From an uncultured bacterium (lineage in GTDB: Bacteria > Actinomycetota > Coriobacteriia > Coriobacteriales > Coriobacteriaceae): 28,105 nucleotides of DNA. Location: NCBI GenBank assembly GCA_905214905.1, contig CAJMNK010000022.1, positions 1 to 28,105 of the forward strand. The letters are read 5' to 3'. The notes under the pieces are model-generated. The model had not been told where the DNA came from. It made no database searches and worked only from the letters and a program-made list of their open reading frames with translations. Shown piece by piece: positions 1-8,492 of this stretch. Every line of letters starts with the position of its first letter. Within the stretch, counting starts at the first letter, position 1. Position numbers and translations under genes: made by a program.

Positions 1-532
1 ACCACTTTGTGCTGACTACGAATGTGGACCATTGTTTCCAACGCGCTGGCTTTGACAAGCAGCGACTCTTTTACACGCAGGGAGACTATGGCCTGTTCCA
101 GTGCAGCAAGCCCTGCTGTCAGGAGACCTGGGACAACGAAGAGCTCGTACGCCATATGGTCGCCGCCCAACAGGACCTGCGTATCCCGACTTCGCTTGTG
201 CCCCATTGCCCCCACTGCGGTGCCCCGCTTACGATGAACCTGCGCGCCGACGATACGTTTGTGCAGGATAAGGGCTGGTACGCTGCAGCCGATCGCTACC
301 AGGACTTTTTGCGCCGCCACAGCAATATGCGCGTTCTGTTCTTTGAGCTTGGCGTGGGCGGCAACACGCCCCCATCATCAAGTACCCGTTTTGGCAGATG
401 ACGGCCAAAAACGAGCGCGCCGCATACGCATGCGTTAACCTTGGCGAGGCAGTCGCTCCGGCAGAAATCGCCGATCGCAGCATTCTGATCGACTCCGGTG
501 CCGAGCGTGTAATAGAAGCGCTCGTCTCCTAA
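1..532 (+). pseudogene. Sir2-family (sirtuin-like) protein, 3' part, frameshifted
   Basis: This is the C-terminal part of an NAD-dependent protein deacylase-like (Sir2) protein; the start lies before the window. The first readable residues, FVLTTNVDH, match the sirtuin TxNxD/H motif. Two cysteine pairs follow (FQCSKPCC and CPHCGAPL), as expected for the sirtuin zinc module. The frame then breaks in a run of five C at 369-373: the original frame stops just before 402, while the -1 frame from 374 continues as IIKYPFWQMTAKNERAAYAC and ends at a TAA at 530-532. That continuation carries normal late-sirtuin sequence, so the gene has lost one C (or two) rather than ended early. It may be a true pseudogene or a homopolymer error. 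Family assignment is fairly firm; substrate is unknown. Confidence 0.75.
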
Positions 533-568
533 GCCGTTATCCGCAAGGAGCAGTGCCGTGCAAAACGT

Positions 569-629
569 GTACGCCAGCATCCAAAGTCGACATTTTTCGA
601 CATCTTTGGATGCTGACGTACAGCTTTTT
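569..629 (+). terminator. Long stem-loop with T-run after the sirtuin gene
   Basis: Arms 569-586 and 604-621 are 18 bp with a single G-T mismatch, around a 17-nt loop that itself repeats TCGACAT. A T5 run follows at 625-629 on the plus strand, so it can end sirtuin transcription. It lies 37 bp after that gene's stop. On the minus strand it could also end the dihydrouridine synthase transcript, which is followed there by a short TTTT. The stem is longer than most intrinsic terminators and may belong to a dispersed repeat family. Confidence 0.6.
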
Positions 630-656
630 ATAGCTAGTCATTGGGGGAATACTCAT

Positions 657-698
657 TGGGGACGCGCTTAAATGACCAGTCTTTAAAGAACGTCCCCA
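657..698. repeat. Imperfect palindrome with GGGGACG/CGTCCCC ends
   Basis: Outer arms TGGGGACG (657-664) and CGTCCCCA (691-698) enclose an A/T-rich core that is itself partly symmetric (CTTAAA... and ...TTTAAAG). It lies just downstream of the stop of the convergent dihydrouridine synthase gene. It resembles small dispersed intergenic palindromes; only one copy is seen here. Confidence 0.45.
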
Positions 699-706
699 GC
701 GATCAA

Positions 707-1666
707 CTAGCCGTGAAAGCGGGCTATAGGCGCAAGTGGCTGCTCGCGAAAGACACGATCGACGGCAGCGCGGTATTCGTCGACCTTTTTGGTCTTGCGT
801 ACGAGCTTGTGAACAGTAGCAGGATCGGCGAAAGCGCACTTGGCGTAGAACCACCACTCCTTCATGCGAAAAACCGCGTTACCGCCGATCTCGTCCGCAT
901 AGGCCGCAAACAGCGTGTCGTGGAAGCGCTGCAGCTCAGCAGCCGTTGCAGCAGGGCCGCCCTTGACCATGCGAGCGAGCGCGGGATTCGCGAGCAAGCC
1001 ACGCCCCAGCATCACATGGCGTGTCCCGGGATAGGCCTCCACCAGTGCATCCATATCCTCAAGATCAAAAATGTCGCCGTTATAGGCGACCGGAAACGGC
1101 GCACGCTCCAGCGTCTCGCCATAGAACTCCTTGCGCGGCGAGCCCGTATAGCGGTCCTTTTGTACGCGCGGATGCACAATCAGTTCTGCCAGCGGCATGC
1201 GACAGTACAGGTCGAGCACGCGCTCGTATTCGTCGTCGCTCTCCAGCCCCAGCCTGGTTTTTACCGACACCGGCAACGGCGAGCGTTCGCACACATCGCT
1301 CAAGAACACCTCGAGCTCGTCCAAGTTGCGCAAAAAGCCCGATCCCTTGCCCTTGGCGACAACCGTACCCGAGGGGCAGCCAAGGTTGAGATTGACCTCG
1401 CAGTAGCCCATGTCGGCGAGCACTTGCGCCGCCCACACAAACTCGTCCGCGTTCTTTGACATCAGCTGAGGCACTACATTGAGCCCCTGGTTGTTGGCAG
1501 GATCGATCTCCTTAAACGCCTTGCCGCCAAAGCGATTGCCCACCCGCGGCGGCGGCAAAAACGGCGTGTAATAGCAATCGAGCGCACCGAAGCACTCCGC
1601 ATGCACGCGACGGAACACATGCCCGGTAATCCCCTCCATAGGGGCCAGCGATATAATCATCGACAT
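707..1666 (-). CDS. tRNA-dihydrouridine synthase
   Basis: A flavin enzyme of the DUS family that reduces uridine to dihydrouridine in the tRNA D-loop using NAD(P)H, in the cytoplasm. The 319-residue protein opens with the FMN-binding LAPMEGITGHVFRR motif at about residues 7-20. It carries the catalytic cysteine in NLNLGCPSG (Cys97), the VSVKTRLG strand, the conserved His in LIVHPR, and the late VAYNGDIF and VMLGRGLLANP phosphate-binding motifs in the right order. Length is normal. The start at 1666 is preceded only by a weak purine stretch; an ATG two codons later is equally possible. A 31-bp palindrome sits 14 bp upstream of the start, within its probable leader. Which D-loop position it modifies cannot be told. 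Confidence 0.93.
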   Translation of the reverse strand: MSMIISLAPMEGITGHVFRRVHAECFGALDCYYTPFLPPPRVGNRFGGKAFKEIDPANNQGLNVVPQLMSKNADEFVWAAQVLADMGYCEVNLNLGCPSGTVVAKGKGSGFLRNLDELEVFLSDVCERSPLPVSVKTRLGLESDDEYERVLDLYCRMPLAELIVHPRVQKDRYTGSPRKEFYGETLERAPFPVAYNGDIFDLEDMDALVEAYPGTRHVMLGRGLLANPALARMVKGGPAATAAELQRFHDTLFAAYADEIGGNAVFRMKEWWFYAKCAFADPATVHKLVRKTKKVDEYRAAVDRVFREQPLAPIARFHG

Positions 1667-1680
1667 CCACTTTCACATCA

Positions 1681-1711
1681 ATGTGGCAAAGGGACAGTCC
1701 CTTTGTCACAT
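1681..1711. repeat. Palindrome, copy 1 (GGGAC-A-GTCCC core)
   Basis: Two 15-nt arms (1681-1695, 1697-1711) flank a single central A, with one G-T mismatch. Bases 1687-1711 are identical to 3056-3080, 1.4 kb away. It lies between the divergent dihydrouridine synthase and membrane-protein genes. Confidence 0.7.
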
Positions 1712-1910
1712 GCATTATGCCTTGTCCTTGAGGCCACCCACAAGGCGGAGGCGGTTACTTAGCGTTAACTACCCCTCCAGCAGTCGCTGCGCAACGATTG
1801 CCAATAACACGCTGTTGATCACTATGTTTGAGCAGAGCACACCCTCTACTCATTTATACTCAAGAGCGTGTGCGCATCGCCCCCGAAAAACGATGAGAGT
1901 CGAGGACCCT

Positions 1911-3044
1911 ATGCAGCAGCTCACCGAACAAGAACGTAGGCGTATCCAGCGATACTGCATCTGTCCCAAGGTTGCCGGTGCGGCGCTTGCCATGGCGTTC
2001 GTGCTGCCATTTTTGATCATTCCCTTCGAGATGATCGACGACATCGTCTTCCATCACGAAGGCTTCCAGGAGACGGGCATGATGGCCGCCCTGGTGCTCA
2101 CCGCCATCGAGCTCGTCATCTTCTGCTACTGCGCGCTCGCGCCGCGCTTTGGCATGCGCGGCAAGCAGTGGAAAGAAATGCAGCGCCGACTCGCCGTCGA
2201 GCAGTCCGAGAAAGACCGCTCGGCACAAATCGCGGGCGTTATTGGCACGCAGGCCGCCGCGCGCCTGCTCAAGAACAGCGACAACGAGACCGCGCGCAAC
2301 TTGGGCGGCGCGGCAGAAGTCGCCGCTGCCGTAGGCGCCGTCGCCACCGCAGCGGACGTACTTACCGAAAGCTATGCCAACGCAAAGGCCATGGCGGAGG
2401 CCTATAGCGTGCCTATCCCCCGTGCAAAAAAGTGGATCATCGCACTTGTGGCGCTGCCCCTCGCAATCGTGTGCGGTGCCTATATCCCGCAGCTGGCACA
2501 GGGAAACATCGAGATGCAGGAGAATGCCGAGGCCGCGGCCGAGCAGATCGCCATCGCCCGCAAGACGCTAGAGCCCGCATGCGAGTACGTGTCCGCCGAT
2601 GACCCTTACGAGCGATATCAAGATTACGGCTATCACGTCCGCGGCTATCTGCACGAAGGCGACTCCGATACCCAGAAGACCTATACGTACCTGGATTTCG
2701 ACAACAAGGGAACGCTCAAGGAAGTGAGTTACATAGCAGAGATCGACCCCCACGCGAGCCTTGAGGACAACCTCGCCCGCATCGAGTTCGACTTGGACGA
2801 GCTTTCCTCTGTCGTCCAAACCGTAGATGTCAAGACCATGAGTCCCGAGCTCCTAGCACCGCAAAAGCTCCCCGAAGAGTTTAGGCAGGCTTTTTTGAAC
2901 GGTTCGCTCTACGAGAGGATCTCCATCAGGACGAGCGACGACCCCGTCAAAACGTATTACTCGTTTGACACGGAGCCCGAGGACGAGTTTGACGAGTACA
3001 CCCATCCAAGCATCCGTATCACGTTGATGGGCAAAACGAGCTAG
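1911..3044 (+). CDS. Unrecognised membrane protein, three predicted TM helices
   Basis: I do not recognise the family. The ATG at 1911 is chosen because AGGA lies 4-5 nt upstream; an in-frame ATG at 1893 and the longer open frame back to 1683 have no such site. From 1911 the protein has 377 residues. It has a charged N-terminus with Cys16 and Cys18, hydrophobic helices at about 19-41 and 56-76, an Ala-rich amphipathic stretch at about 85-165 that could form a long helix, a third membrane helix at about 173-195, and a polar, acidic, Tyr-rich C-terminal domain of about 180 residues. The third helix would place the last domain outside the cell if the N-terminus is cytoplasmic. A TATACT box at 1855-1860 could be a -10 element, but no good -35 is at the right distance. 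No signal peptide or catalytic motif is visible. Confidence 0.7.
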   Translation: MQQLTEQERRRIQRYCICPKVAGAALAMAFVLPFLIIPFEMIDDIVFHHEGFQETGMMAALVLTAIELVIFCYCALAPRFGMRGKQWKEMQRRLAVEQSEKDRSAQIAGVIGTQAAARLLKNSDNETARNLGGAAEVAAAVGAVATAADVLTESYANAKAMAEAYSVPIPRAKKWIIALVALPLAIVCGAYIPQLAQGNIEMQENAEAAAEQIAIARKTLEPACEYVSADDPYERYQDYGYHVRGYLHEGDSDTQKTYTYLDFDNKGTLKEVSYIAEIDPHASLEDNLARIEFDLDELSSVVQTVDVKTMSPELLAPQKLPEEFRQAFLNGSLYERISIRTSDDPVKTYYSFDTEPEDEFDEYTHPSIRITLMGKTS

Positions 3045-3053
3045 GCGCGAAGG

Positions 3054-3076
3054 GACAAAGGGACAGTCCCTTTGTC
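3054..3076. repeat. Palindrome, copy 2 (GGGAC-A-GTCCC core)
   Basis: Perfect 11-nt arms (3054-3064, 3066-3076) around a central A. The 25 bases 3056-3080 repeat 1687-1711 exactly. It sits in the 35-bp gap between the convergent membrane-protein and ABC-transporter stops, where a two-way terminator would be expected, but there is no long T-run on either side. Confidence 0.7.
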
Positions 3077-3079
3077 ACA

Positions 3080-6000
3080 TTATTCGGAGCGCAGAGCTTC
3101 CACGGGGTCCTTTTTGGATGCGCTGCGGGCAGGCAGCAAGCCGGCAACGACCGTCAGCAGCACCGAAATCGCAATGAGCGCCAGCGCATCCTGCACGGGC
3201 AGGCTCATCAGGTTAGGGACCTGTTTGGCAGCAAGCGCCCAGGCATTAACCGGGAAGCTCACGGCCACCACGACGACAATAGCAAAGACGCCGGCAATGA
3301 GGCCCTCGATAAAGGTCTCGGCGTTGAACACATTGGCCACGTTGCGCTTCGACGCGCCAATCGCGCGCAGAATGCCAATCTCCTTTTTGCGCTCCAGTAC
3401 GCTGATGTAGGTGATGATGCCAATCATGATGGAGCTCACCACCAAACTGATGCTCACAAACGCGATAAGCACCAAGCTGATGGTGTTCACAATGTCGGTC
3501 ACCGAGCCCATGATGATGCCCATGTAGTCGGTGTACGAGATCGCCTGTTCATCGTGGCCAGCAGCTTTGACCTGCTTGTTGTACGCATCGATGTGATCAA
3601 GCACGCGCTCCTTGGCCTCAAAGTCGCGCGGGAAAATCTTGACCGAGATGGGGTCCGCCTCGTCCGCATAGCCCAACGTGGTCAGGTTGTTGTCGTAGGT
3701 GAGCTTCGACGCCTTGGCATAGCTCATCATGAGCGAACTCAGGTCCTCGGCGTCCATGTTGAAATGGATGGCACGAGCAAAGGCGCTCGCATCCACACGC
3801 ATAGCGCTCGCCAGGTTGGCAAAACTCGAAGACATCTGCGTCGCCATCTGGTCCATAACCCCCGCTGCGCCCGCCTTGAGCTGAGCTGACACCGTCGCCG
3901 CAATCTGATCGCTGATCGACTTCATCACCTGATCCATAGCCTGCTGCAGATACGGAGCCAGCTGCTTTTGTACATAGTCGGTCATCGCCTGCTGCAGGCG
4001 CTCGGCCAGGGCATCGCCGCCGAGCGCCTTCAATTGAGCCAGGCATTGCTGGGCTGCGGCATCATTCTCAAGATACGTCGAGAATGCGGCAGTGAGCTTT
4101 GACGCGTCTTTAAGATCTTCGGGTGACAGCGCCCTAAACTGATCAGACTGCAAAAAGCCCTCAAACAGCTGGTTGGCAAGCATTCCCACCTGCTGCATTT
4201 GCTCGGGCGTGAGCTCCAGACCGTCAAAGACGCCCGAGAAATCTGGGGTTGGCGCTTTGGCCATGATGTCGCTGAAGTCGATGTCCTTGCCAACGTCCGA
4301 GAGGTCAATGTCCAACCCGGATAAGTCGATACCAGAAAGGTCCATACCGCCGGCCGCACCCGAGAGTGCAGACGCATCAAACGAGAACGCGCTCTTGAGC
4401 GCCGCCTCGTCCACGCTGAACATGCTGCTCAGATCCACGCCTTGTTTGGCCTCGCCCTGCAGTTCATCGAAAGACTTGCCCGTAAAGACATCCGTCTCGG
4501 GATGGGCAAGCTGCTCCTGCACAATCTGCGAATCGGCAGCGCGTTCCATAAGCTGGCGAGTCAGCGCATGCGTATAGGCAATGCCCGGGGACAACGCGCT
4601 CGCGTTGGCCGTCTCGTTGGGTCGCACCACGCCCACAATGCGCACGTCAATACCGTCGGCAACCTTGGCCGTCATAAAGTCGGCATCGTCAGACATGTCA
4701 GTCCACATGCCGGTCTCTTCGTTTTTGCGATACGCATCGGCCGGCGACAGCACCTTAAACGTGGTAGACAGCGCATCGTCGTAGGTAAAGTCGGTGCCGG
4801 TCTCGGGCGCCTCAATCTTACCGTCGGCCGTCATAGCGCTGTCAACCAGATCGTTGAGCTCATCGATATCCAGCGCACCGATGCTGTAGAGCGTATAGTC
4901 GCCCACCGTGCCGCGGCTCGAAAGCACCATCACGGCTTCGTTGGCAGACGTGGGCCAATGACCGGCGACGACATCGTACTGGCTATCGAGCAGGCTCTGG
5001 TCGTCAATCATCTCGTTAAAGACCGAGGTTCCCATGGATTCCATGCTCACCGTTGCCGCCGAGCTCGCGCCTCCGCTCATGGCCTCGGTCATGGCGTTGG
5101 GAACAAGCCGAACGGGTTTCTCGTCACCCTTACCCGCACGATAGACAACCGGCGTCACGCCATAGCCGTACTGGATGGCGTTGACCTCTTTGTCGATACC
5201 GTCGCCGCCGTCGTCAAGCCATGCCTTAAAGCTCGTCATGTCGTTGGACTTAACGCTCGCAAACATATCCTTTACGGCCGTGACCACAGGAATCTTATCG
5301 GTTCCCTTAGCCTTGCCGCCGACACTGTCGTCAGACGAATCCACGCTTTCAGACGAGCCATCATCCGCAGCCCCCTGCCCGCCCATCATGGACGACAGGT
5401 CGTAGTCCTGCTTGGAAATGGTGAGCGGGTAGCTCGAGAGCGTATCCTCCTCGACCTTTTTGATGTAGCCGTTTACGCCGTTGGACAGCGCCAGAATCGC
5501 CGCAATGCCGATAATGCCAATCGAGCCCGCAAAGGCAGTCATGGCCGTGCGGCCCTTCTTGGTCATGAGGTTTCGGGCAGAAAGCCCCAGCGCCGTCACA
5601 AAGCTCATCGAGGTTTTGCGCGTAGGCTTTGCCTCGCGACGTGCGGCCTTGGCAGCATCAAAGGGGTCGGAATCGTCGGTGATCTTGCCGTCCGCCAGAT
5701 TGACGATACGCGTGGCGTACTGATACGCCAGCTCGGGATTGTGCGTGACCATGATAACCAGGCGGTCGCGCGCAACGTCTTTGAGCAAATCCATAACCTG
5801 TACGGATGTCGTTGAATCCAAAGCGCCGGTCGGCTCGTCGGCCAGCACAATCTCGGGATCATTGATCAGAGCACGGGCGATGGCCACGCGCTGCATCTGC
5901 CCGCCCGAAAGCTGGTTCGGGCGCTTGTTAACGTGCTCGCCCAGGCCGACTTTCTCCAACGCCTCGCGCGCACGTTGGCGGCGCTCGGCATGCCCCACGC

Positions 6001-6334
6001 CCGTGAGCGTGAGCGCCAACTCCACGTTTTCCAAAATGGTCTGATGCGGAATGAGGTTATAGCTTTGGAACACAAAGCCGATGCGGTTGTTGCGATAGGC
6101 ATCCCAATCGCGATCGCGAAAATCCTTGGTCGAAATGCCATCAATGAGCAGGTCGCCGGAATCGAAATGATCGAGCCCGCCGATAACGTTGAGCATCGTA
6201 GTTTTACCCGAACCCGAGGGACCCAGAATGGCCATGAACTCGTTATCACGAAAAGACAGGCTTACGCTGTCGAGCGCCACCTGGGTAAACGACTGCGTAA
6301 CGTACCTTTTGCAAATTCCTTTGAGCTCCAACAT
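3080..6334 (-). CDS. Fused ABC transporter ATPase-permease (MacB/FtsX type) with large ectodomain
   Basis: One 1084-residue chain joins an ABC ATPase to an FtsX-like permease. The ATPase (about 1-225) has Walker A GPSGSGKT at 38-45, signature LSGGQMQRVAIARAL, Walker B IVLADEPTGALDS and the switch His in VTHNPE. A first membrane helix at about 260-285 is followed by roughly 600 extracytoplasmic residues, then three C-terminal helices with the typical ISVLERKKEIGILRAIGAS loop and a PVEALRSE end. The ectodomain contains an acidic Ser-rich stretch near 310-340 and a repetitive DLSG/DLSD segment near 665-680, then long helical sequence. ATG 6334 is preferred: GAGAGG at 6344-6349 is 9 nt upstream of it but directly abuts the alternative TTG at 6343. 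MacB-type systems extrude peptides or act mechanically on envelope substrates; the substrate here is unknown. No partner gene adjoins it. Confidence 0.9.
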   Translation of the reverse strand: MLELKGICKRYVTQSFTQVALDSVSLSFRDNEFMAILGPSGSGKTTMLNVIGGLDHFDSGDLLIDGISTKDFRDRDWDAYRNNRIGFVFQSYNLIPHQTILENVELALTLTGVGHAERRQRAREALEKVGLGEHVNKRPNQLSGGQMQRVAIARALINDPEIVLADEPTGALDSTTSVQVMDLLKDVARDRLVIMVTHNPELAYQYATRIVNLADGKITDDSDPFDAAKAARREAKPTRKTSMSFVTALGLSARNLMTKKGRTAMTAFAGSIGIIGIAAILALSNGVNGYIKKVEEDTLSSYPLTISKQDYDLSSMMGGQGAADDGSSESVDSSDDSVGGKAKGTDKIPVVTAVKDMFASVKSNDMTSFKAWLDDGGDGIDKEVNAIQYGYGVTPVVYRAGKGDEKPVRLVPNAMTEAMSGGASSAATVSMESMGTSVFNEMIDDQSLLDSQYDVVAGHWPTSANEAVMVLSSRGTVGDYTLYSIGALDIDELNDLVDSAMTADGKIEAPETGTDFTYDDALSTTFKVLSPADAYRKNEETGMWTDMSDDADFMTAKVADGIDVRIVGVVRPNETANASALSPGIAYTHALTRQLMERAADSQIVQEQLAHPETDVFTGKSFDELQGEAKQGVDLSSMFSVDEAALKSAFSFDASALSGAAGGMDLSGIDLSGLDIDLSDVGKDIDFSDIMAKAPTPDFSGVFDGLELTPEQMQQVGMLANQLFEGFLQSDQFRALSPEDLKDASKLTAAFSTYLENDAAAQQCLAQLKALGGDALAERLQQAMTDYVQKQLAPYLQQAMDQVMKSISDQIAATVSAQLKAGAAGVMDQMATQMSSSFANLASAMRVDASAFARAIHFNMDAEDLSSLMMSYAKASKLTYDNNLTTLGYADEADPISVKIFPRDFEAKERVLDHIDAYNKQVKAAGHDEQAISYTDYMGIIMGSVTDIVNTISLVLIAFVSISLVVSSIMIGIITYISVLERKKEIGILRAIGASKRNVANVFNAETFIEGLIAGVFAIVVVVAVSFPVNAWALAAKQVPNLMSLPVQDALALIAISVLLTVVAGLLPARSASKKDPVEALRSE

Positions 6335-6349
6335 GGACGGCAACCTCTC

Positions 6350-6480
6350 CCACGCGGGCGCACTCGCCCACTCTCCCCCGCCGTTCGTATTCGACGCGTT
6401 TGTCCTACTCTATCCCCATTTTTTGCCGGCGCCAGTGAGGAATGTAACAAACCGCGCCAAAAAACGAGCAGGACGGTACC
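6350..6480. other. Intergenic region upstream of the ABC transporter gene
   Basis: About 130 bp between the ABC gene's ribosome-binding site and the terminator of the redox operon. It must hold the ABC gene's promoter (minus strand), but I could not find a convincing pair of -35 and -10 boxes. No ORF or repeat was found. Confidence 0.4.
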
Positions 6481-6508
6481 CAAAAGAAGAGGTCCCGAGC
6501 GGGACCTC
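6481..6508 (-). terminator. Intrinsic terminator of the TlpA/NapH-like operon
   Basis: On the minus strand, an 8-bp perfect GC-rich stem (6489-6496 with 6501-6508, loop of 4) is followed by TTCTTTTG. It lies 80 bp past the stop of the thioredoxin-like lipoprotein gene and is correctly oriented for that operon. Confidence 0.8.
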
Positions 6509-6588
6509 TATATGGTGGAGCTTATCTTGAAAGGCAGCGGGCTACTTCGCATAGCGACGCACGATCCTCGCCATGCTTTACGCGTCTT

Positions 6589-7560
6589 CTACTGCTCGCT
6601 ATTCGCAATCGCCTGGTCGATAAGTTTGTTGAGTGCTGCACGCTGCTCGGCGGAGCTGATGGCTCCCACGATTGGATCCCCTACGATGTTGCCATTCTGA
6701 TCGATGACATACGTTGTCGGGAACGAGAACAAATTTGACGTAAACTTACCGGCATCGCTATCCGACTTGAACCAGATGTTCTTATACGTCACGCCCTTCT
6801 TGCTCAGCACGTCCTTGGCATCTGCAATCTCGCCCTTGTTGCCATCGAGCGTAAAGGAATTGACGCCCACGACCTGGCCGCCCTTCTTGGCAAGCTCCTT
6901 ATTCAGGTCCTCAAGGTCACCCAGCTCGCCCACGCATGGCTTGCAAGTGGTGAACCAGAAGTTCATGACGGTGACCTTGTTCTTAGAGAACAGCTCGTCG
7001 CTGTTCACGTCGTTGCCATCCAGGTCTTTGCCCGTAAAGCTGGGGAACTTCGTCGCCTCGCTCGAAGCATTGGCACCAGCCGTCATGCCAGCGGTCGAAG
7101 CGTCGACGCTCTCGCCTGCACTCGGCGTGCTTCCACAGCCGGGGAACTCCTTCTCCAGGCTCTCGAGCTTGTCCTCGATCTCCTTGATCTGCTGTGCACC
7201 GGCCTTGAGCGTCTTGAGCTCATCCGCCGTGAACTCATCCTTGGCGCCGTCGATGGTCTTGAGCAGGAAATCGCCGTAATTGCTGCCGTCCTCAATCATT
7301 GCCGAGTCTTTATTTGCCGCATTGAATACCTTTTCCCACAGCGCGTTATCACTCGAAAAGATCTCGTTCTCCTTCTGCATGAGCTTCGCATACAGCTCGG
7401 CGGCCTCGTCGGCATTGGCCGGCTTCTGCGCAGTGAGCTCTGCGATCTTAGGATCGGAGCTCGCAGATTCGCTCGCATTGCCACCGGGCGCCGAACATGC
7501 CACAAGGCACAAGGCCAATACCGGCACCATAAACAGGGCCGCAATCTTAGAAAGCTTCAT
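6589..7560 (-). CDS. TlpA-like thioredoxin-domain lipoprotein
   Basis: A lipid-anchored extracytoplasmic thiol-disulfide protein of 323 residues. A signal peptide ends in the lipobox LVAC (Cys22). A helical linker of about 150 residues (Lys/Glu-rich, coiled-coil-like) precedes a thioredoxin fold with active site TTCKPC (Cys206, Cys209) and the cis-proline motif FPTTYV. The ATG at 7560 is preferred to the one at 7566: GGAGGA directly abuts 7566 but is 6 nt from 7560. It is the third gene of a minus-strand operon after a CXXC miniprotein and a NapH-like ferredoxin, with a terminator downstream. Relatives reduce or exchange disulfides in exported proteins or act in cytochrome c maturation; no cytochrome gene is nearby, so a general disulfide or oxidant role is inferred. 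The long linker is unusual for TlpA. Confidence 0.88.
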   Translation of the reverse strand: MKLSKIAALFMVPVLALCLVACSAPGGNASESASSDPKIAELTAQKPANADEAAELYAKLMQKENEIFSSDNALWEKVFNAANKDSAMIEDGSNYGDFLLKTIDGAKDEFTADELKTLKAGAQQIKEIEDKLESLEKEFPGCGSTPSAGESVDASTAGMTAGANASSEATKFPSFTGKDLDGNDVNSDELFSKNKVTVMNFWFTTCKPCVGELGDLEDLNKELAKKGGQVVGVNSFTLDGNKGEIADAKDVLSKKGVTYKNIWFKSDSDAGKFTSNLFSFPTTYVIDQNGNIVGDPIVGAISSAEQRAALNKLIDQAIANSEQ

Positions 7561-7589
7561 AGTCATTCCTCCGTTTTGTCGAAGCTTGT

Positions 7590-8492
7590 TTACTTTTTAT
7601 CGGCGGTCAAGGGAAGCTTTTCCGCCGACACATCCAGGCCATAGCGATAGCTGATGGCATCGACAGGACAGGCCCCGATGCACTTTCCGCACCGGATGCA
7701 TTCGGCATGATTGGGCGCGCGGACCACATCAACGTCCATCTGACAAACCTTTGAGCACTTGCCGCACGAGACGCATTTGCACGCGTCAACCTGAATCCCC
7801 AGCAGGGACACCCTATTCATGAGCGCATAGAATGCGCCGAGTGGACAAATCCATTTGCAGAAGGGGCGGTAGAACAACACGCTCAGCACCGCAACCGCAA
7901 TGAGAATCGCGAGCTTCCAGGTAAAGAGCTTTCCCAGCGCGGAGCGGATTCCCGTATTCATGATGGACAGCGGAATCGCACCCTCGAGCACGCCCTGCGG
8001 GCAGATGTACTTGCAAAAGAACGGGTCGCCCATGCCCACATCGTTGACCACCAAGACGGGCAGCAGCACCACGGCAAACAGCAGCACGGCATACTTGATG
8101 TACGTGAGCGGCTTGAGCTTTTTCGTTGATAGCTTTTTGCCGGGAATCTTGTGTAGAAGTTCCTGCAGCCAGCCAAACGGGCACAAAAACCCGCATATAA
8201 AGCGTCCCAGCAGCACGCCAAGCAAAATGAGCGTACCGGTGACGTAGTAGGAGAAGTTGAACTTGGATGAACCTACCACCGACTGGAACGACCCAATGGG
8301 ACACGCACCTGATGCCGCGGGGCACGAATAGCAATTAAGCCCAGGTACGCAGACTGTTTTTCCCGCGCCCTGATAGATGCCGCCTTTGGCAAAGTTTGGC
8401 AGGTGAATATTGGTGACCAGCGTCGCCGCCGCCTGAATGAATCCGCGAAATCGGGCCAAAACATGCGACGCAGTGTTTTCTCTTTTATCCAA
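7590..8492 (-). CDS. NapH-like 4Fe-4S membrane ferredoxin
   Basis: A polytopic iron-sulfur protein of about 300 residues. An N-terminal cysteine cluster (CVPGLNCYSCPAASGACPIG) is followed by membrane helices with three CxxxCP motifs (CGFLCPFG, CKYICPQG, CKWICPLG), as in the NapH/NosR/CcoG group. The C-terminal cytoplasmic domain has two ferredoxin motifs, CKCVSCGKCSKVC and CIRCGKCIGACP. Such proteins pass electrons across the membrane. The start is chosen as TTG at 8492: it overlaps the stop of the upstream miniprotein gene (8485-8487) and has GGAG 10 nt ahead. The open frame runs upstream to 8564 but those residues do not resemble the family and lie over the miniprotein gene. The protein stop is 29 bp from the lipoprotein ATG, which fits a single transcript. 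Electron donor and acceptor are inferred only. Confidence 0.88.
   Translation of the reverse strand: MDKRENTASHVLARFRGFIQAAATLVTNIHLPNFAKGGIYQGAGKTVCVPGLNCYSCPAASGACPIGSFQSVVGSSKFNFSYYVTGTLILLGVLLGRFICGFLCPFGWLQELLHKIPGKKLSTKKLKPLTYIKYAVLLFAVVLLPVLVVNDVGMGDPFFCKYICPQGVLEGAIPLSIMNTGIRSALGKLFTWKLAILIAVAVLSVLFYRPFCKWICPLGAFYALMNRVSLLGIQVDACKCVSCGKCSKVCQMDVDVVRAPNHAECIRCGKCIGACPVDAISYRYGLDVSAEKLPLTADKK

Noticed and set aside
4442..5815. Plus-strand ORF of 457 codons inside the ABC transporter gene.
   Set aside because: Antisense shadow of a gene with complete ABC and FtsX motifs; the translation is His/Arg-rich with no domain.
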